Origin: an uncultured Flavobacteriales bacterium
GTDB taxonomy: Bacteria > Bacteroidota > Bacteroidia > Palsa-965
Assembly (NCBI GenBank): GCA_946478675.1
Contig: CAMLEF010000303.1
Location: forward strand, 1 to 5,714
Direction: 5' to 3'
DNA: 5,714 bases
Below, piece after piece: positions 1-4,641 of this stretch (its first letter is position 1; each line of letters begins with the position of its first letter). The notes below the pieces were generated by a model. The model had not been told where the DNA came from. It did no database searches and worked only from the letters and a program-made list of their open reading frames with translations. The translations under genes were made by a program, and so were the position numbers.

Positions 1-145
1 GGTGAACGGCACGCTTTATCGTCAATTCGTTTCGCAGCAGCTGGCCGCTGGAAAAACCGAAGCGCAGATCGCAGCCGATGTGGCGCAGCTTGGCATCAAA
101 GCGCTGGTGACGATGACGCTCAAAAAACAAATGACCGATCAATGA
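1..145 (+). CDS. 3' end of an unrecognised gene, truncated by the window start
   Basis: A reading frame is open from base 2 and ends at TGA 143-145, giving 47 C-terminal residues. The tail is rich in Gln, Ala and Lys (for example QQLAAGKTEAQIAADVAQLG) and is probably helical. It ends with KKQMTDQ. I do not recognise the family from this fragment. Its base composition and codon use match the GC-rich first two thirds of the next gene. Its stop overlaps the next start in the four bases ATGA, which suggests translational coupling and one transcript. It could therefore be a partner of the downstream secreted toxin, such as a delivery, carrier or structural component, but that is inferred only from position. 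The 5' end lies outside the window. Confidence 0.7.
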   Translation, partial: VNGTLYRQFVSQQLAAGKTEAQIAADVAQLGIKALVTMTLKKQMTDQ

Positions 146-2619
146 GAAAGCGAAATTTCATTCTGACCGTTTTGTTTTCGCTGCTGGTTGTTTTCCTGGA
201 AGCGAACAACAGTGATTCGCTCTCGGAGCAGCAGCTCATCCGTGAAGGCCGCGCGCAATTCTGTCGCATGCTCGATCGAAACGATGAAGCCATTGAGCAG
301 CATCACCCGGAGCAGATGCAGTTTGTCGTGATGCTCTCCGGCGAAGAATCCGTCGACCGCGTGCTCAGCGAAACGACGCCGGGACACACGCCCGATCCTG
401 CGGGACAAGGCGCGCTGAAAGATTCGCTCAATGCAAAGCTGCAGCGCATCTACAGCGACTACGGCGTCGAGCTCTACCTTCTTGTCATCAGCTCGCTCGA
501 CGTGATCGTCAGTTCGCCGTTGCCTAATAACGTCACGGTCAGCCAGCTCTTCACGCAGAAGCTTTACGACGATCGCACGAACCTGCAGGCGATGCGCGCG
601 AAGCACGAGTCGATCACGAACGGCATCATCAGCTCGACGATCAAAGGACGCAACCGCGATTGCATTGTGCTTTCCGATTGTTCGTATTGCGGCGCATTTT
701 TTCCGAACAGCGGGAAAGGCTGTCGCAAGCTGGCGACCGTATTCACGAATGAGTCAAGCCCGTCGACGTACGCGCAGGACATCCGCCGGCTGAGCAGCGA
801 TTTCTGTTTGCGGCTGAAGAGCAGCAACTTGTTCATCAACGGCGGTGAAAATTATTCGTTGCCGGAAGCAGTGAAGATGTTCGAAGAGTCGGCGAAGTAT
901 TTCAAGATGAAGTCGGACCTGCTGCACACCTACACGCCTTCGGAAATGAGCACGCTGCTCGACGCGTTCGATTACACGCTCGATTTCGAAGAGCTGACGT
1001 ACGCCGAGCGCGAGCACATCCTTTCCGTGTATGCCGGGTACAACATGGACGGCAGCTGGATGTTCAACGGCGAGGGCGAAGAAGGCCATGTGCTGCAGGT
1101 GCTGAAGTACGTGCGGAAGGAAGAGGTCGGCGATTTGCTGGCGATTCTTTCCGGGCCGAGCTCGCTGCGGAACAACGCGAATTACAACGGCGATAAAGAT
1201 GAGGACGCGCTTATCCGGAAGCTGATGCACCGGATGGACGATGCGTTCATGAGCCGCGATGACAATTACACAGCGATGGTGGAGGTGCTCACGCATCACA
1301 TGATGACGAACGAGCAGGTCTTCAACGAGCATCTTCCGACGACGGATGAAGGATGGCTGAACCGCCGCATTTACTGGTACGACACTTACCTGATGAGCGA
1401 GCCGCCGGTGGGAACGCATCATTACGCCGTAACGCTGAACGACAACGGCAGTGTCGATGTGCAGAAGAAGGTGGTCGATTACCAGGACGTCGATTACAAT
1501 AACGCAGCAGCAACCGCGCACTATACTTCCCATTGGGATGAGAATTATCCGCCGCAGACATTTCAGCCGTTCGATCTCGTCTTCTTTACGAACCGCAGCA
1601 GCGTCACCATGTTGCAGGCCGCCGGCGCGCAGCACGAGCAGGTGTTTATTGCTCCCGCGATATTTCTCAAATACGCTTCCGACAAAACTTTTAACGCCTC
1701 CACGCTGCGGGCCGTCGCGGTATCGCTGGATGCCATTGCGATCGCCACCGGTCCGGGCGCACTAGCGGGTGCGATGGAAGCCGGCAACCTCGCCCTCGCC
1801 GCATTCGAAGCGCTGCAATTCACCGGCGCAGCGGCCAACCTCGTCGCCAATCAAATCAATGATCCGGAGCTGCAATCGGTGGTCGACAAGTACAATATGA
1901 TCGTCGGCGTGTGGGGCTTCACGCATATCATCGCATCAACGACGAAGTTCACCGTCGAATTCTTCACGCAGGCGCGGGCGGGCAACCTCAAGCCGATTTC
2001 TCCTGCGCTGGCGGAAGATTTCAAGCAGAGTTATGCAGCGGCGGGAGGGAAGCTGGAGGAGCTGGATGAGGCGACAAGAGGGAAGCTGAAGAAGATGGAG
2101 GAGTATTTGGGGGGCGCGGGGGCGGTGGTTTTGAATGACGCGGTTTCTCTTGAGGAATTTGCGAACACCGTTGAGGAATTTAAGAATGGTGCAAATGCGG
2201 TTTACGCCCAACAGGCTTATGAATTATGGAAGGCTCAGCGTTGGGGTGAATTGGAGGCCTTGTTTACTCAGCATAATTTTAATGGAGGATGGCCGCCATA
2301 TGAAGGATTTGTTTCTTCTTCTCCGAAGATTTTGAATGTTGGTGATGAGTTTGATCGGTATGGCGGATGGGTTGATAATACTGGGTTTCATGATAACGGA
2401 TATTTTGCATCGCCAATTGGGACGAGCTTTGAACAACGCGCATTACCCGGAACGGCACAATTAAAACCGTATAAAAAATATCGCGTATTACAGCCATTCG
2501 AGGTTAATGCTGGAGAAATTATTCCATGGTTTGGGCAGAGTGGTATGGGTATACAATACAAATTTTCAGAAACAATAGATAAGCTGCTTCAAAATCACAT
2601 AATTGAGGAAATTATATAG
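142..2619 (+). CDS. Secreted polymorphic toxin with C-terminal TNT (NAD+ glycohydrolase) domain
   Basis: This is an 825-residue protein. Residues 1-21 look like a Sec signal peptide: basic MRKR, then a hydrophobic stretch from about residue 6 to 19, then FLEA before a polar NNSDS. The mature protein should therefore reach the periplasm or beyond. The long body (about 22-650) is not a family I can name. It has a Cys cluster (C174, C180, C183, C194) and a Gly/Ala-rich, weakly hydrophobic stretch at about 514-573, of the sort that precedes many toxin tips. Residues 714-825 match the TNT domain of Mycobacterium tuberculosis CpnT in order: GGWPP 715-719, DRYGG 738-742, ASPIGT 756-761, FEQRALP 763-769, a YKKYRVLQP strand from 777, PWFGQ 795-799 and GIQY 803-806. 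R739, R766 and Q799 fit the NAD-binding and catalytic Arg/Arg/Gln positions. No His lies between R766 and Q799, where CpnT has one. The predicted activity is NAD+ hydrolysis that kills the target cell. The start is fixed by the ATGA overlap with the previous gene and by the signal peptide. There is no T9SS C-terminal signal, so the route past the outer membrane is unknown. The TNT assignment is strong; the delivery route is inference. Confidence 0.9.
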   Translation: MRKRNFILTVLFSLLVVFLEANNSDSLSEQQLIREGRAQFCRMLDRNDEAIEQHHPEQMQFVVMLSGEESVDRVLSETTPGHTPDPAGQGALKDSLNAKLQRIYSDYGVELYLLVISSLDVIVSSPLPNNVTVSQLFTQKLYDDRTNLQAMRAKHESITNGIISSTIKGRNRDCIVLSDCSYCGAFFPNSGKGCRKLATVFTNESSPSTYAQDIRRLSSDFCLRLKSSNLFINGGENYSLPEAVKMFEESAKYFKMKSDLLHTYTPSEMSTLLDAFDYTLDFEELTYAEREHILSVYAGYNMDGSWMFNGEGEEGHVLQVLKYVRKEEVGDLLAILSGPSSLRNNANYNGDKDEDALIRKLMHRMDDAFMSRDDNYTAMVEVLTHHMMTNEQVFNEHLPTTDEGWLNRRIYWYDTYLMSEPPVGTHHYAVTLNDNGSVDVQKKVVDYQDVDYNNAAATAHYTSHWDENYPPQTFQPFDLVFFTNRSSVTMLQAAGAQHEQVFIAPAIFLKYASDKTFNASTLRAVAVSLDAIAIATGPGALAGAMEAGNLALAAFEALQFTGAAANLVANQINDPELQSVVDKYNMIVGVWGFTHIIASTTKFTVEFFTQARAGNLKPISPALAEDFKQSYAAAGGKLEELDEATRGKLKKMEEYLGGAGAVVLNDAVSLEEFANTVEEFKNGANAVYAQQAYELWKAQRWGELEALFTQHNFNGGWPPYEGFVSSSPKILNVGDEFDRYGGWVDNTGFHDNGYFASPIGTSFEQRALPGTAQLKPYKKYRVLQPFEVNAGEIIPWFGQSGMGIQYKFSETIDKLLQNHIIEEII

Positions 2620-2628
2620 TTTTGATTT

Positions 2629-2991
2629 ATGCAGAACTTGATTAGCAGGCAAAAAATTTACGATGGTGTTTTGGAGCAATGCATTGATAATGAACATGTA
2701 ATTCATTTTCAGAATAAGGAGATCCGTTTAGATATAAAGGTTTTTACTATTCATGAGCTTTCTCAACTTAATGTTCTGACTCTTGAAAAAGTACTGCCTC
2801 AAATAGTACATAAAAGGTCCAAAATGTTTGGGACTTATCAAGATCAAGACGGATTACCTTTTTTTTATAATATTCTTAATGCAAGTTTTGATGAGAGTAA
2901 GTATTTAGTGATTTGTTCTTTTGGTGAAGTTCAGCCTGGGCGCTATAAGATATTTCTCGAAGGTGTGTGGAAATGGCCGATTACGGACTAG
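2629..2991 (+). CDS. Candidate immunity protein for the TNT toxin (120 aa, unrecognised family)
   Basis: This small gene begins nine bases after the toxin stop, on the same strand. That is the usual place for the immunity gene of a polymorphic toxin. The product has 120 residues, no signal peptide and no membrane segment, so it should be cytoplasmic. That fits an inhibitor that protects the producer's own NAD+ pool. It appears to be mixed alpha/beta and ends in an aromatic stretch, VWKWPITD. I do not recognise the family and see no likeness to IFT, the antitoxin of mycobacterial TNT, although eye comparison is weak evidence. The DNA is very AT-rich (one 60-base line is 25% GC, another 33%), like the TNT-coding end of the toxin and unlike the toxin body. 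The two probably moved together. There is no Shine-Dalgarno before ATG 2629 and no terminator between the genes, so they should share a transcript. The last 11 bases overlap the 3' end of the minus-strand ORF ending at 2981. Confidence 0.75.
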   Translation: MQNLISRQKIYDGVLEQCIDNEHVIHFQNKEIRLDIKVFTIHELSQLNVLTLEKVLPQIVHKRSKMFGTYQDQDGLPFFYNILNASFDESKYLVICSFGEVQPGRYKIFLEGVWKWPITD

Positions 2992-3204
2992 CCAAGAGCA
3001 CCTGTCCCACCACAACTAGCCTAGGCGTCAAAATCTCCGGTAAAGCCGCAATTACCACTGCCATTTTTACAGCTTCTTCTTCATTTGAATAATCTGAAAC
3101 GTCAAGAGAGCAAATCACTTTGCCTGTTTTTGTGGAGGTGATTTCAATCTGTCCGCTGTTGGGAACGGAGCACCACCATTGGCGGATTTGAATTCTTTCT
3201 CCAT
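2981..3204 (-). pseudogene. Small ORF (about 74 aa), third gene of the minus-strand cassette, apparently frameshifted near its start
   Basis: An ATG at 3204-3202 overlaps the stop of the preceding gene as TAATG, a typical coupled start. Read straight from this ATG, only 29 residues follow and they look non-coding (MEKEFKSANGG...). After the third codon, the -1 frame opens and stays open to TAA 2983-2981. It reads like real protein: RIQIRQWWCSVPNSGQIEI, then TSTKTGKVICSLDV, an acidic SNEEEAVK and a hydrophobic MAVVIAALPEI stretch. This frame has no start of its own; a TGA lies at 3211-3209 and the first in-frame ATG falls at about residue 47. One missing A in the AAA run just after ATG GAG (about 3196-3198) would join the frames into MEKRIQIRQWW.... 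A natural indel, a sequencing error and, less likely, recoding all fit. I do not know the family. The C-terminus runs into the immunity candidate and may be altered. Confidence 0.55.
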
Positions 3205-3524
3205 TAGATCAGCGGCTTAAAGCATGCTTGTATTTCCGATAGAAACGTATCAATTATCCGCTCGTCGGTTGGTGTTTCATCCGTTAGTTCCACCGACTCG
3301 TATTCATGAAACGGATGATCTAATTCAGCGTGATGTTCCGGGAAGAACAGCGGCGACAGTTTCCATTGATGCGCATAAAAAATGCGATAGTCCCATATGC
3401 AGTTACGGATTATAGTGTCAATTTCAGCAAGAGGCAGATTGCCGGGATTGGAGAAAATAACCGAACCGTATCGCTTGTAATTTCCGTAGTCGCGGTAGAG
3501 GTAATTGAAGGAGATATTCGACAT
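3204..3524 (-). CDS. Conserved-looking hypothetical protein, 106 aa, middle gene of the minus-strand cassette
   Basis: The product is a 106-residue soluble, acidic protein with no signal peptide or membrane segment. The start MSNISFNYLYRDYGNYK is rich in aromatic residues. It is followed by a hydrophobic SVIFSNPGNLPL segment, a middle with several Trp, Phe and Tyr residues (WKLSPLFFPEHH), and an acidic tail with VELTDETPTDE before a final helix. I have an impression of similar hypothetical proteins in cyanobacteria and Bacteroidota, but I cannot name a domain. It starts 51 bases after the stop of the DUF3883 gene on the same strand, and its stop overlaps the next start as TAATG. A three-gene transcript is therefore likely. 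The AT-rich composition is shared with its neighbours. The plus-strand frames across this stretch are short and lack protein-like character. Its role is unknown; a partner, inhibitor or regulator of the nuclease-like protein would fit the position. Confidence 0.75.
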   Translation of the reverse strand: MSNISFNYLYRDYGNYKRYGSVIFSNPGNLPLAEIDTIIRNCIWDYRIFYAHQWKLSPLFFPEHHAELDHPFHEYESVELTDETPTDERIIDTFLSEIQACFKPLI

Positions 3525-3575
3525 ATTGTAAATGTCGAATAGAAAAAGCCAGCAGTCAACGGACTTTACGTCACG

Positions 3576-4409
3576 TTAGAATATTCCTTTGTAGCTCACC
3601 GGTTCAATGTTGCAAAAGTGGTCGAAGCTGCCGTTTGCCTGGAACATTTTAGGTTTGCTTTGGATATTGAAAACGCGATAAAGCCAGTAAGCATTCGCAT
3701 GACGCTTCGAAAATTCAAATTCAGTATTAGAAAAGAAAATAGGAGTTTCCTTGCTGAGCTTCGTTGATTTTACTTCAATATACCTGTCGGTGCCGTTGGA
3801 ATTCCTGGATAAAATATCGAAGCCAGCCCCGTCACCTTTTTCCTTTGAGATCCATTCGATCTTATCCGCCAGCGACGGTTTGCCTTCTTTGTTCAATCGC
3901 CATTTTTCATACTGAATAACAAGTTCCTCTCCTGAATTGCCAAGCGAACGGTTGCGCTGCTCTCTTTCCAGGTAATTGATCTTTATCGGCTTGAAATAAG
4001 GGACAGCCGGTTCGTTTATAATGGATTTCAACGGGGCGTCGTCCAGCCAACTGTCAAATGCAGGAACTTTAATTTTTTCAATAATCTTATCGGCAAATTC
4101 TGTGAAGCTCCTTTCTGAAACTGCTCGTTTTTCAGAGAGGAATTCAGCGACTTTAATGTCCAGCAACTTTTGATAATTATAGCGCGGCTGGTAACCTTTG
4201 ATAAAAGGCTGGCCCATTTTTATCAGTGCGGCGCTGATGTTGCAACGCTTGAATTCAATGGCGCCTTCAGACCTGCCCTTTAATAAAGGCAAGAGCTTCC
4301 GACGGTGTGCCGATTTGTTTACAGGTTTTCCTGCAAGCTCATCGTACAGCATCGAGAAATAATCAGCGATCGTCAATTCGACTTCGATGTCTGACCAATC
4401 TTCGTCCAT
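3576..4409 (-). CDS. DUF3883/NOV-type PD-(D/E)XK nuclease-like protein, 277 aa
   Basis: The C-terminal half (about 152-255) matches the DUF3883 (NOV C-terminal) family, a PD-(D/E)XK nuclease-like fold. It has a GNSGEELVIQYE helix at 157-168, IEW at 185-187, GAGFDI at 194-199 with D198, and RYIEVKST at 209-216 with E212 and K214. D198, E212 and K214 form the expected D...ExK set, so a catalytic core appears intact. The family's later FFSNTE motif and WLYRVF strand are at 225-230 and 242-247. The N-terminal region (1 to about 90) begins DEDWSDIEVELTIADYF and holds HRRKLLPLLKGRSEGAIE and a GYQPRYNYQ segment. I know this region from other DUF3883 and restriction-like proteins, where it is probably a helical recognition module. 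Proteins of this type occur near restriction and defence genes, so DNA cleavage or defence is plausible but unproven. No methylase is in the window. It is the first gene of the minus-strand cassette and diverges from aspS. There is no Shine-Dalgarno before ATG 4409. It is AT-rich compared with aspS (one line is 32% GC). Confidence 0.85.
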   Translation of the reverse strand: MDEDWSDIEVELTIADYFSMLYDELAGKPVNKSAHRRKLLPLLKGRSEGAIEFKRCNISAALIKMGQPFIKGYQPRYNYQKLLDIKVAEFLSEKRAVSERSFTEFADKIIEKIKVPAFDSWLDDAPLKSIINEPAVPYFKPIKINYLEREQRNRSLGNSGEELVIQYEKWRLNKEGKPSLADKIEWISKEKGDGAGFDILSRNSNGTDRYIEVKSTKLSKETPIFFSNTEFEFSKRHANAYWLYRVFNIQSKPKMFQANGSFDHFCNIEPVSYKGIF

Positions 4410-4430
4410 AGCCGGTTAAAAATATAAAAA

Positions 4431-4509
4431 TTGCGCCAGGGATAGCAGCGGAAAGCCCGCAGTCCCGGAGGGCGAGGACTTGCAGCGAATAGCCCGCCCG
4501 GGCGCCCAA
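4431..4509. repeat. Structured intergenic element with two 16-base direct repeats and nested inverted repeats
   Basis: Two 16-base copies, GCAGCGGAAAGCCCGC at 4445-4460 and GCAGCGAATAGCCCGC at 4482-4497, differ at two positions. Between them AGTCC (4461-4465) can pair with GGACT (4476-4480) to form a hairpin. At the ends TTGCGCC (4431-4437) can pair imperfectly with GGCGCCCAA (4501-4509), closing the whole unit. From memory, near-identical units occur between genes in many Chitinophagaceae and related genomes, with a variable central stem. I treat this as one copy of a dispersed, palindromic, BIME-like repeat. The function is unknown; transcription termination or mRNA end protection are possibilities. 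There is no T-run after the stem on either strand, so a classical terminator is not supported. Confidence 0.6.
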
Positions 4510-4555
4510 AGCCATCAGACACCTCTTCTGCACTTTCTCCCATCCCTTCCGCAAT

Positions 4556-4590
4556 CCCCCGCACCCCCGCAACTCCCCCACCCACCCCCC
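4556..4590 (-). other. Potential G-quadruplex (minus strand) / i-motif (plus strand) in the aspS leader
   Basis: C-runs occur at 4556-4560 (5), 4564-4568 (5), 4575-4579 (5), 4581-4583 (3) and 4585-4590 (6), with spacers of 3, 6, 1 and 1 bases. The minus strand therefore carries at least four G-tracts of three or more bases with short loops, which meets the usual sequence definition of a stable quadruplex. The tract ends 51 bases before the aspS start. If transcribed, the aspS leader RNA would be C-rich, and the G-rich strand would be the template. The pattern is seen directly; any effect on transcription is inference. Confidence 0.5.
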
Positions 4591-4641
4591 ACCACGCAAC
4601 ACGCACCATATTTCGTAAATTCGACCACCAATTATCAATCA

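Larger units (their letters stand above)
4410..4641. other. Divergent intergenic region between the DUF3883 gene and aspS
   Basis: These 232 bases separate two divergent genes and should hold both promoters. In order they contain an A/T-rich stretch next to the DUF3883 start (4416-4432), a folded repeat-like element (4431-4509), a pyrimidine-rich tract with five C-runs (4556-4590) and an AT-rich leader before aspS (4608-4641). In that leader TAAATTCG at 4616-4623 is one base from the Bacteroidota -7 consensus TAnnTTTG. No TTG is visible at the right distance upstream, so I do not call a promoter. Reading frames crossing the region on the minus strand encode low-complexity Gly/Trp-rich peptides and are not credible genes. 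Confidence 0.7.

Noticed and set aside
220..680. Possible TPM-like domain in the N-terminal body of the toxin
   Set aside because: The segment YGVELYLLVISSLD resembles the TPM core strand superficially, but the remaining motifs are not evident.
754..1635. Long minus-strand reading frame (293 codons) opposite the toxin
   Set aside because: It is rich in Arg, His and Val with no recognisable motif, as expected for the antisense of a GC-rich gene. The plus-strand frame has a signal peptide and a clear C-terminal domain.
3019..3026. Perfect 8-base palindrome GCCTAGGC as an operator or attachment site
   Set aside because: It is too short, falls inside the third cassette ORF, and has no second copy or flanking repeat.
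2992..3203. CRISPR array, tRNA or rRNA in the apparent gap after the immunity gene
   Set aside because: No repeat-spacer pattern or tRNA cloverleaf is visible, and the gap is explained by the frameshifted minus-strand ORF.
3224..3542. Plus-strand frames of 63 and 70 codons across the 106-residue minus-strand gene
   Set aside because: They overlap the better-supported minus-strand frame, which has natural composition and coupling to its neighbours on both sides.
4419..4426. TATATTTT on the minus strand as a -7 promoter box (TAnnTTTG) for the DUF3883 gene
   Set aside because: It lies only about nine bases from the start codon and is in a simple A/T run with no paired TTG box recognised upstream, so the leader would be nearly absent.
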